Origin: Hypomesus transpacificus
Lineage: Eukaryota; Chordata; Actinopteri; Osmeriformes; Osmeridae
Direction: 5' to 3'
Assembly (NCBI RefSeq): GCF_021917145.1
Contig: NC_061068.1
Span: 3,758,616 to 3,822,615 of the forward strand
DNA length: 64,000 nt
The notes under the pieces are model-generated. The model saw only the letters and a list, made by a program, of their open reading frames with translations. It ran no database searches and was not told the DNA's origin. Both the position numbers and the translations under genes were made by a program. Positions 29,641-39,949 of this stretch are shown here, piece after piece. Numbering within the stretch: position 1 is the stretch's first letter; the number at the start of each line of letters is the position of its first letter.

Positions 29641-29737
29641 TTTGCTCCTTGAAGATTGATCCCTCCAATGAAACTTTTCAGCGTTGCTTATTATCATCAA
29701 GATGACCTAGATATTGTCTGAAATGTGCTCTTTTTTG

Positions 29738-29743
29738 GTGTGT

Positions 29744-29774
<31 letters not shown>

Positions 29775-29776
29775 GT
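29738..29776 (+). repeat. (GT)n followed by poly(G)
   Basis: GT run directly followed by about 18 G. Confidence 0.9.
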
Positions 29777-30179
29777 ACAACGTAATCGTTATTTGTTTAT
29801 TTTTATCGAGCGAATGCGTAAGCATAGAAAATTGGAAAACGTGTACATCATTTGCCACTCGACGATTGAAGTGATCGCATGAGGCGATCAAATTAGGCCC
29901 TATGCGCAATATTATTTGGCAGGGTCCTCAATTTGTGTTCTTTTCGTCTGTATTCACTTATTGGCCACTAGGAGGCAGCCTTGGACAAGTTTTACCCAAT
30001 GGTTTTGACAGACTGCACCAGACGACATAGCGGGAAACAAAATTACAATACAGATTGTTTATTTAGTGTATGAAAATGTAAACAAAATAGGGTATGGCAT
30101 GACTATTAAAAGCACAGATGCTGAGCACCAGTCCTACTCGAGCAATGACACATTTTATTGTAAATGTGCGGCCCGCTTC

Positions 30180-30280
30180 ACTCACCGGGTGAAGTAGTAA
30201 CGTCATTTCCGCTGGTCCGTTAAAATAGCCGTCCGCCGTGTTAGCAGCGTGCGTTGTCGTGTGTTGAATTCGTTGTTTTG
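30180..30280 (+). promoter_or_regulatory. myg1: Probable myg1 promoter / 5' UTR
   Basis: CG-containing stretch (GGGTGAAGTAGTAACGTCAT, GCCGTCCGCCGTG) immediately upstream of the start codon, including a GCGGAAATG ETS-like site on the minus strand. No TATA box seen. Exact start of transcription is not determined. Confidence 0.35.
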
Positions 30281-31754
30281 ATGTTAGCCCAAACCTGTAC
30301 CAGAATCGCTCGACTTACATTTAGAAGTTTAACTGCTCCACGTAACAGTCTCTTAAATCTACACACCTTTAAATTTTCTGTCTCCAAAAACCTAACTTTG
30401 CCTATAAGCCGATACATGTCACATCAACCAAAACGGCTGTGTACAGATAAAATGACGGTTGTTAAAATTGGCACTCACAACGGGACATTTCACTGTGATG
30501 AAGTGCTTGCTTGTTTCTTTCTCCGTCAACTCCCGGAATACAAGGTAAACTAACTACGACAAACAGCTAAGTTGCTGAATTTATGTGAAGAAGCTAGCTA
30601 CTACCAGTCATTCTGCAGTAACGGGAGCAGATAAAGGAATTTGGTCAATTTATCCAGGCCAAATCGGGGAAAAGGCTATCTGTTTACATCTGAATCTCCA
30701 TCAATTTCCAATTAATGATTGTAAAAGTGTGATATTGTTGAAAAGTCTTATCCACTACTCTCACTGTACAGGATGCTGAAATCTTAAGAACCCGGGACGC
30801 TGCAGAACTGGCTAAGTGTGACATTGTAGTAGACGTAGGAGGAGAGTTTGACCCCAAGAGACATCGTTATGACCACCACCAGAGGTACCGTATGTCACAC
30901 ACCAAAACGAGACATGATATTAAGTGGCCCTGCCTGCCTGTCCATCTAGCTGTCTATCAAGCTGTCTCTGCCATGTCTGGTTAGCAGTAATGCATGCCTA
31001 TCTACCTGTATGTCTGCCTTTCCTCGTTGCACGTCTCAATGGCTGCCTGTCTGTCCGTCCACTTGTCTAATGTCATACCTGTAAGAACCTGCCGCTACAG
31101 ATGCAGAGTTACCTCAGCAGGTGGTCAGGATAATTGGTGCCCTTCATCGACCGCCTACCCACAGGTTCAGGGGGGAAGCTGACATATATTATATGTCAGC
31201 CCTGTGTGTGTCTCGAGTCCACAGTACGTTGTGAAACTCTGCCTTCGTGGGTGTCTGAGTGGGAGATTCGTAAAGCCCAGGGTGGTAAGCACGCCGAACG
31301 TTCCGCGTCGGTCACAATATGGGAGTTCCATTCGAAAGCTTCCTAGTCATTGTCTGGCCCGCTCCTGCTTGCACGGTACTGGCTGCGGCGCTGAGGTATG
31401 TGAACACGGAGCCACGTAGCATGTGCCAGGTGCCACAGTCGCCTGAGTGATGGAGCCGTCAGCCCCTTCTTCACCCCTTGTTGTCTTGATAACCCATGCA
31501 GGGGGTGCCAGAAGAACAGGGTTGATTAGCACGCTAATTGCCCCGCCGGCCCTCCATTCCCTGGCATGCCACTCATTTATCGGACGCCTGCTGCGAACAG
31601 ACGCCTCTCAATTAAATCAGCTTTAAACGACCACCAACGGCTTGACGTGGAGATGAACTCGTCTCTACACACGCTCAGTTGACGTTTCCCCCCAGGGTGG
31701 CTGTATTTACATTTTTGCTGCACACACCCATACACGCAACACGCATTCTCTCTG

Positions 31755-31786
<32 letters not shown>

Positions 31787-34700
31787 CCACGTCAGACAGA
31801 ATCTCTGAGCTGCCATGCCCCTGTGATTGGTCGTCCCCTGCACTGAGAGAAATGTTAGACTGCAGATGGCGATCGCTCCAGTGTTGCTGCAGTAGAACGG
31901 TGGCCTGATGATCAGTCCTGCTGAAAGCAGTTGGCTTGTCAGTTGTATAAAACCATGTTTTGATAAACAGCTGCACACGCACACACGGTACTCCATCTTG
32001 CTCTCTGCCCGGGCCACACACACACACACACACAGACACACACACACACACACACACACAGACACACACACACACACACAGACACACACACACACACACA
32101 CACACACTCCTAATCAGCCCTGTGTGTTGCAGGACCTTCAGGGAGACCTTCCACAGCCTGTGCCCAGAGAAGCCGTGGGGGACAAAGCTCAGCTCGGCTG
32201 GCCTGGTCTACCTGCACTTTGGCCGGCAGGTCCTGGCCCAGCTCACCGGGCTGCCGCAGGCGGACAGACAGCTGGAGGCGCTCTTCGACAAGGTCAGACC
32301 TCCAGAGGGGTCCTGTAGCCAGTCAGTCTGCCCACACCCTGCCCACACCCTGCCCACACCCTGCCCACACCCTGCCCCCACACCCTGCCCACACCCTGCC
32401 CACACCCTGCCCACACCCTGCCCACACCCTGCCCCCACCCTGCCCACACCCTGCCCACACCCCTGCCCACACCCTGCCCACACACCCTGCCCACACCCTG
32501 CCCACACCCCTACCCACACCCTGCCCACACCCTGCCCCCACCCTGCCCACACCCTGCCCACACCCCTGCCCACACCCTGCCCACACACCCTGCCCACACC
32601 CTGCCCACACCCCTACCCACACCCTGCCCACACCCCTGCCCACACCAGCCAAGCCAACGCCCCAACACTCAGGGGGTGTCAGGGTTGGGTTATCTTCGGG
32701 TCATTCTGACCCATCCGTCATTGTGACTCAGCGTCGTATTGCGACAACTTTACAGCATACAAAAACAAAGTGAAGCATTTTTTTTTTTACAGTTGGGCTG
32801 TGTCAGACCCCCCACATTGCGAAGGTTAAAATACAATTATTTGTATTTGTTTTTGGATTTGGTAAAATCGGGTAAACACAACAAAGGTTTGTTATGAACC
32901 TTTGGGTCATGTGACCCGAAGGCAGCGCAAGGGTTAAGTCATGTAGGAGAATGTGGGTTGTTTTGGAGAATGTGTTTGGATTGGACCGTTTTGGTACTGG
33001 TGGGGTTATAGCTTGGGGGTTTTCCTTGCCTGCAGCTCTACGAGAACTTTGTGGAGGAGGTGGACGCGGTGGACAACGGCGTGTCCCAGTACGAGGGCGA
33101 GGCTCGCTACGCTGTGTCCACCACGCTGAGCGCCCGCGTCGGACACATCAACCCCCGCTGGAACAGCAAGAGCCAGGACACAGAGGTGTGTGTGTGGGTG
33201 ACATCTGTCCGTTATTACATTTAGTCATTTAGCAGGCGCTCTTATCCAGAGCGACTTACAGTAAGTACAGGGACATTCTCCCCGAGACAAGTAGGGTGAA
33301 GTGCTTTGCCCAAGGACACAACGTCATTTGGACAGCCGGGAATCGAACCCGGCAATCGAACCCGGCAACCTTCTGATTAATAGCCCGACTCCCTAACCGC
33401 TCAGCCATCTGACCCCCTAGGAGCAGGTGTGTTCTACTGATGTGTCTGTGAGTGCAGCATGTCTTCCAGCAGTGTCCGTGCAGTGTTCAGCTAACAGTGT
33501 TAACAGGACGGCTCATGCCCAGGTGTGTTCAGTTAACAGGACGGCTCGTGCCCAGGTGTGTTCAGGGCTCCCAGAGGTGTGTGACCTGCTCCTGTTCCCT
33601 CTCTGGGATTAGCAATGCTGAGGGGGGGAGAAAGTGCCCCTGCCGAGGGCGAGAGAGAGAGAGAAAGAAAAAACGTGTCCACTTAGCCCATCTGACCCGA
33701 CAAGCAGGCCAGGGACCCGAATGACTTCTCAGTGACCTGATCTGGGAGGAGGGGAGGAGCCGGGATGCATGGGGCGAGGCAGGGGGCGAGGCAGGGTGGA
33801 AGGAAGGAAAGGAAAAGAGAGGAGGAGGAGAATCAGTGTAACAAAGCTGGTTGATTAAATACTGTTTGTCTTCCCTGCTGGGCTGAGCTCCATGTTGACT
33901 GCAGCGCCTGGCTCCACGGCTGACGAGCTCTCGGTGGGGTAGCTGTTAGTCCACATGAATCCAGTGGAGGATATCTCCATCCCAGTCCAGACAGTGTGCT
34001 CCCCTCCACCCCCCAGGCTTGGAATCATTCAACACTTGAAGATGAGAGAGGCCAGATGGGTTCTAATGCCCCTGGACATGCAGGGCAGACTGACAGGCGC
34101 TGACACGTGCTCAGACGACAGATTCTCACGCTGTCAGGGGGTGATAATTGGGGGGGTGGGGGGGGTGGGGGGGGGTGGGGGGAAGAACAGGGTTCTTTTG
34201 TCTGGTAAAACTCCCAGCTGCAACAACCCAGTCCTTCAGACGCTTTGAGATTAGAGTTGAAATTAGTCTGTGTGTGTGTATGTGTGTCGTCTGTCTACAT
34301 TTTGCATTTATATTTGTGCATCTCCCCGTGTGTGTGTGTGTGTGTGTGTGTGCTTGCTGGTGTGCACATTGAGGTGTCCGTCTGTCTGAGGATGCATGTC
34401 TGCACCTGGTGTGTGTGTGTGTGTGTGCGCTTGTGTGTGTGTGTGTGTAGACGGTGGAGCTGGCGGAGGCTGATGTGATGTGATAAGCAGCGTTTCCACC
34501 TGAGTACTGGGAGGAAGATTTCATCCCCTGTTTGCATTTCATAATCTCGGTCGGAAGTGTTCAGAGTCGAGCTGGGTTTAAATGACTAAGACACCGACAG
34601 GGGAAGAGAAGGGTTAGGATGGACTTCAATTAGCAAGATAAAATTCTTTGTTTTTAATTCAAGAAAAAATGATCTACAATAACATTGCATCCATCATTAT

Positions 34701-35557
34701 ACATGTCATAGTTTGTTGCCAGTTGTACACCAGCATAACAATAGTGGATGTTTTCAATGGCATGGAGGCAGAAAGGAAACAATGAATGTGAATAGAAGAT
34801 GACACGAACCTTGTTAAATGCAAACTAGCTAGCACACTCATGCATCCAATTAGCATGAACTAGGCAGATGCTAGCCTAACAGGGGTGTCTGATAAGCTGT
34901 GTGTGTGTGCCTTGTAGGAGGGCTTCCACAGAGCCCTAGCCCTGGTGGGAGCTGAGTTCCTGGACAGAGTGGACTTCTACCACAACTCCTGGCTTCCAGC
35001 CCGCGTGGTGGTGGAGGGGGCGGTCCAGATGAGGACCAAGGTACCACACACACACACACACACACACACACCAGGCTCTGTGGAGATGCTTTGATTCAGT
35101 GTCTGGTGTTGGGTGGTTTGACTCAGTGTTGGGTGGTTTGACTCAGTGTTGGGTGGTTTGACTCGGTGTTGGGTGGTTTGACTCAGTGTTGGGTGGTTTG
35201 GCTCAGTGTTGGGTGGTTTGACTCGGTGTTGGGTGGTTTGACTCAGTGTTGGGTGGTTTGACTCGGTGTTGGGTGGTTTGACTCAGTGTTGGGTGGTTTG
35301 ACTCAGTGTTGGGTGGTTTGACTCAGTGTTGGGTGTGGTCCCCAGGTGGACCCCAGTGGGGAGGTCCTGGTGTTCCCTCAGGGAGGCTGTCCCTGGAAGG
35401 AGCATCTCTTCAGCCTGGAGAAGGAGCTGAAGGTGGAGACGCCCATCAAGTTTGTCCTGTACCCCGACCAGAACAACCAGTGGAGAGTCCAGTGTGTTCC
35501 CGCAGGCCTCAACACCTTCCAGAACAGGTACCACACACACTCACACACACACACACA

Positions 35558-35594
<37 letters not shown>

Positions 35595-35607
35595 ACACTC
35601 ACACACA

Positions 35608-35701
<94 letters not shown>

Positions 35702-38700
35702 CATTCACCATTTGAGGGACATCACAGGAGAGACCTTCTCCACACCTGGGCACGGTGCTTCAGAACATCCCTGCCAGCTGACCCAGTCATGTGAGAGTCA
35801 CGTCAACACGCTTCACACAACAAACAGGCATCCTCACTTCTCCCCTGGGTGTTTCTGTGTCTGCATGACAACGAATCAAACGCACCTTCAAACCGCCGTT
35901 CAGTACAGACATTAAGGGCGTGTTTAGTGGGCACTGGGAGTCCAAGCAGCCCCTTAAGGACCAGACTGTCGACACGGCAACATAATCGCCTGCAGCAAGC
36001 AAGATAGCTGCAGATCTCCAGGGGGTGGTTTACATCTCAGACCTCCCCGTTAGGTTGTTTGTTCTGTGGATGTCTTCGAAAGGGGAACTTCCAGCTTGAT
36101 GTGTTAGTCACGTGCAGCTGTGTTATGGCCTGGAAGAAACCCCCTGTGCATGTTAAGATAACAACACACTAACACGTTGGCATGTTTATGTGTGTATATG
36201 TATGCACCATTGGCTGCGTACATATACAACACACCTGACAGACACTTAACTCTGGGAAGATCTATGTGGATGTGTGTGTGTGTGTGTGTGTGTGTATAGG
36301 TGTGTGTGTGTGTGTGTGCATGGTGCATTGGTGGCTAGCTGAGACGTTCTCGTGGTGACCGTGCTGTTTGAGGGAGCACTTCCTCTGGGAGGCTGTCCAA
36401 GATGGCCGCCTCCTGGACCATTCATTCTTTCCTTAACAACAGACACTCGGGAGAGGAATTCATACTCTCTATTTCAGTGCTGCTTGTGTTCTGACTCATC
36501 AGCCTGTGTGTGTGTGTGAATTGTTTTTGGCGTGCCTTTCTTTCCGGTAGTGGGCTATTATTGTCTCTGCCACAGAAATCAAGCCATCTGTAGTTTCCAA
36601 TTATGCATGAGAGAATTGTTAACTATTTCTGCTGATTTTAGTCACTCACTATGTCACTTGAAAGCAGGCAGGTTGTTGTATTGTATGTTAATTAGAATAC
36701 ACCTTTCAAATCATCAGGCTAGTATTGTTCCTTGTTCTGACTTTTTACTCTTTCTTTCTCTATCACTTCCTCGTTCTTGTCTCTCTCTCTCGCTCTCTCT
36801 CTATCTTTTTATCTCTCCCTATCTCCATCCCTCCCCTCAAACTATCTCTCCCTCTCTCTCTCTGTCTCTCTTTCTGTTTCTCTCTCTGCGTCTTACCCCT
36901 ATCTTCCAACTCGTTTCCACTCCACTGCGTATCTCATCAGAATATGCGCAGGAATGACCCTGACCCTAACCCTGACCCCTGAGAAATGGCGCTCAGCGGT
37001 CCGGAGTGGTTCTCCAGACTCCGTTTAGTGTGTGAGGCACCCGAGACGATGTCGGGTGAGGATGAGGAGGACCGAGGGGATGAGATGAGCTCTCCAGATG
37101 GCAGCGTCTAAGGACGGCTGTTCTCTCTGCAAGCTGCTGAAGGATCAGTGCACGAGGGGTGTTGTTGACACCTGTGTCCCTGGTGCCGCACCTGATGGGA
37201 TATCTATTTATATCATCTCACGCCACCGAGGAAAAGCAAGCGGCGCACAGCCGACAATCCTTCCAAAGTTTTGACTTGGACAATTTGATGCGTTATCAGT
37301 CAGATCTTTTACAGAGAAAGTGTTTTTACAGGGTAAAAAAAAAAAAAAAAACATGTATTTGTTTTTTTTTCATTTTCAATTGTATTTTTTTACCTTTTTT
37401 TTCTTTCTAGAAGTGGTTAGTGGATTAGTGTCCCAGTGCTCTTGTTGTCTGTGAGCATGTCTGTCAGAGTGTGTCAGAGGGAGGGGCTGTGGGAAGTATC
37501 ACACTGCCACTGAGCAGCAGTTAGGTTTCACAAAATAACTGAAACGACTGAAAAAGATGTCAGTGTCAATCCCAAAACATATGATTGTAGAGCACTGCTT
37601 ATTTCAGGATGAGAGCCTGAAACTGGTATTTTTGGACATGGAAATCCCAGCTAGTTACTATCCTAATCACACCTTTTACGTGACGCCTGTCATCTTGTTG
37701 CTAGGTTGATGTTGGAAACCTCCAGGCCTGTTAATTGTGCTGCTATTTTGAGGTTGGTCACCAGGGGTCTTAAAGAACCGGTCATTCTCTGACATTTCTA
37801 TTATCCTGTCATGTCAGTCTTTTATATCCTCTGTCTCTCTATCTCTCCCGCTCTCTTTAATTATGGTGTATGTTGACCTTTTCCTGGTAACCCTCCCACC
37901 CTGCTACCTGTCATTATGGACTAACGTTATTTATAAGAGTGATTGACAGGCCAGCCTGGGGAACCTATAGCTCTCTGTACATACAGGATTGATTGGAACG
38001 AGGAGAGCGAACAGGGAATGTGTGTATGTGTGGACAGCAAACAAACAGATGCATTGTGGCCCATGCAAAGACGCTTTCAATACGCTAGCAGCTGTTCCAA
38101 GGGGTCTGATCATATCAGGCTTGTGTTGATGGACGGTCATGATCGTACGGTCACAACCGACCATCACCTTCCCCTCGCGGACGAGGCTGGAGTCGTGAAG
38201 CCTTCCCAAGCTGCCTTTCCATCAGGAAATCACTGATCTGAAATGACTGGATTAGTGCCAGCTGTGTAGAGCAGCACACGTTCCTCGATCCAATCATGCT
38301 GTTGTTGATGGGAGATTAGGTGACTGGGAGGGAGGACTTGAGGAAGGGATGGAGGAAGGGGTGGAGGAAGGGGCTGGAGGAAGGGGCTGGAGGAAGGGGT
38401 GGAGGAAGGGGATGGAGGAAGGGGCTGGAGGAAGGGGTGAAGGAAGGGATGGAGGAAGGGGATGGAGGAAGGGGCTGGAGGAAGGGGCTGGAGGAAGGAG
38501 TGGAGGAAGGGATGGAGGAAGGGGCTGGAGGAAGGGGCTGGAGGAAGGGGTGGAGGAAGGGATGGAGGAAGGGGTGGAGGAAGGGGCTGGAGGAAGGGGT
38601 GGAGGAAGGGGCTGGAGGAAGGGGTGGAGGAAGGGATGGAGGAAGGGGTGGAGGAAGGGGCTGGAGGAAGGGATGGAGGAAGGGGTGGAGGAAGGGGCTG

Positions 38701-39570
38701 GAGGAAGGGGTGGAGGAAGGGGTGGAGGAACGGGTGGTTAGTGGGAGGGAGAGTAAAGATTGGCAGCCTGGATCCAGTATGAGGTGGAACCTACGCTTTG
38801 CTGGTTTCTCCAGAGACGAGGCGATCTTTCCTCCAGCCCGTCAGATTACCTATTGACTCAGATGGCAGCGTGTCGCCCTCCACCCGGCCGCGTCGATGAG
38901 GGATTTTCCGCACTATTAGAGAAGAATGAGAGCTGCTGTATTTGCTGAGAGGAGGGTGGAGGGAGGAGGGTGCAGGGTGGGGCCATGTGCTCACCAGGGA
39001 CTTAAGAGGACATGCGCTACTGCTGCTGTTGTTCTTGTCTTAACTGTTCTGTAATAAGGTCAGGCAGAGTGTGTGATTAGACAAAGGCAGGCTCAGGTGA
39101 GTGGGTTAACACTGTAGCTGTGTTCCATAGGAGCAGGGGGAGGGTCAATGTGTCTGGGAGTTTGGGAGTCTGAAGATTTGGACCCCAGAAAACACTGGAA
39201 TACCACAGCACAGGAAAGAATGTAGTGAACTCATCGTGTGTCCAGCTATCAGTGTGTGTGTGTGTGAGTGAGTGTGTTATTGGGACATGTTTCCCCGTGT
39301 TTGGGCTTACAGTGACATATGTCGCGGTCACACCTCGTCCCCGACCTCACGGCGTCCGTCTGTGTGGCCGTCTGTCCCAGGCTGTCCCTGCTGGAGGAGT
39401 GGCGCGGCGTTCGTGACCAGGCGCTGTCGGACCTCAGCGGTATCCCAGGATGCATCTTCGTCCACGCCGGAGGCTTCATCGGTGGGAACCGGACGCAGGA
39501 GGGAGCGCTGGAGATGGCCAGGAGAACCCTGCAGGCTGCAGCCAAGTCCCCCGCCAACGGGAGCAGCTGA
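30281..39570 (+). CDS. myg1: MYG1 exonuclease (DHH-family, mitochondrial/nuclear)
   Basis: Seven coding exons with matching phases: 30281-30544, 30772-30884, 32133-32292, 33036-33185, 34918-35040, 35346-35527 and 39381-39570, giving 393 residues (human about 376). The first ATG is used because it supplies an arginine-rich, acid-poor mitochondrial-type leader (MLAQTCTRIARLTFRSL); later ATGs at residues 46 and 58 could give a nuclear/cytosolic form. The metal-binding motifs are visible: GTHNGTFHCDE (64-74) and DVGGEFDPKRHRYDHHQ with DHH at 122-124. C-terminal family blocks are FVEEVDAVDNG, DFYHNSWLPAR, GCPWKEHL and GCIFVHAGGFIGG. MYG1 is described as a 3'-5' RNA exonuclease coordinating mitochondrial and nuclear RNA processing. 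Introns are rich in minisatellites. AATAAA at 39927-39932 probably ends the transcript. Confidence 0.96.
32011..32107 (+). repeat. (CA)n microsatellite before myg1 exon 3
   Basis: About 95 bases of CA with GA interruptions, ending about 25 bases before the acceptor at 32132. Confidence 0.95.
32328..32648 (+). repeat. CCCACACCCTG minisatellite in myg1 intron 3
   Basis: About 320 bases of 11-12-base units CCACACCCTGC, with a ~110-base higher-order duplication (the CCACACCCCTACCC variant recurs). Begins about 35 bases after the exon 3 donor. Confidence 0.95.
32678..32937 (-). mobile_element. piggyBac-like MITE (TTAA)
   Basis: The right end reads TGACCCGAAGGCAGCGCAAG followed by GGTTAA and the left end GTTATCTTCGGGTCATTCTG, the paired ends of a common non-autonomous fish element inserted at TTAA. 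Length about 260 bp. The left terminus is degenerate, having lost a clean TTAA. The internal GTTGTCGCAATACGACG-type segment (minus strand) is also characteristic. Family assignment is from memory of the consensus. Confidence 0.65.
33217..33417 (-). repeat. tRNA-derived SINE copy in myg1 intron 4
   Basis: Minus-strand copy with tRNA-like head at its right end and L2-like tail at its left. A short internal duplication of CAATCGAACCCGG is present. It begins about 30 bases after the exon 4 donor. Confidence 0.85.
34147..34450 (+). repeat. G-rich and (GT)n runs in myg1 intron 4
   Basis: GGGGGGTGGGG-type stretch at 34149-34183, then GT runs at about 34329-34352 and 34410-34450. Confidence 0.8.
35099..35336 (+). 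repeat. 20-bp minisatellite abutting myg1 exon 6
   Basis: About eleven copies of GACTCAGTGTTGGGTGGTTT, with A/G variation in GACTC[A/G]GTG, ending about 10 bases before the acceptor at 35345. Because of it, the acceptor has almost no polypyrimidine tract. Confidence 0.95.
35530..35702 (+). repeat. (CA)n microsatellite at myg1 exon 6 donor
   Basis: About 170 bases of CA with CT interruptions beginning within the first few bases of intron 6 (donor GTACCACACAC). Confidence 0.95.
38327..38740 (+). repeat. Purine-rich GGAGGAAGGGG minisatellite in myg1 intron 6
   Basis: About 400 bases of 12-15-base units (GGAGGAAGGGGCT, GGAGGAAGGGAT). Nearly all purine on the plus strand; triplex or G-quadruplex formation is plausible. 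Confidence 0.95.
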
Positions 39571-39926
39571 CCTGGCCGCGTTCGGCCGCCTGGCCCCCCC
39601 CTCGCAGCTCCACGCCAGCTGGAACCAGGGAGAGGGCCCTCGAGTCCATTGTAATTCACGCGTTCTGCTGTAGACGTTCTATTTGGCTTCCCTGTTTGGA
39701 ACTCAAAATTCTGGAGATGTTTCTTTTTTTTCTTTCTTTTGTTTTACTGCTCTTTATTCTCAAGTTATCAACTTCTAACCAGACAGCTAATTTGAATTAC
39801 ATTCTTGAGAACTAAATGAGTTATAATGGACTGGAGGGTTAGCCCTGAATGAACACCCCACACGCTGTCAGCATCACTGTCATCACACTGCTCCGGATGT
39901 GGGAAAGGGTCGTGTACTTCTTTTGT

Positions 39927-39932
39927 AATAAA
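39927..39932 (+). terminator. Polyadenylation signal of myg1
   Basis: AATAAA about 360 bases after the stop codon in an A-rich 3' UTR. Confidence 0.65.
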
Positions 39933-39949
39933 ATACAATCTGAACACAA

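Noticed and set aside
31707..32107. Cys/Val-rich minus-strand frames of over 100 codons
   Set aside because: Translations of CA/GT microsatellites.
38320..38856. 178-codon Gly/Glu/Arg-rich frame
   Set aside because: Wholly explained by the GGAGGAAGGGG repeat inside myg1 intron 6.
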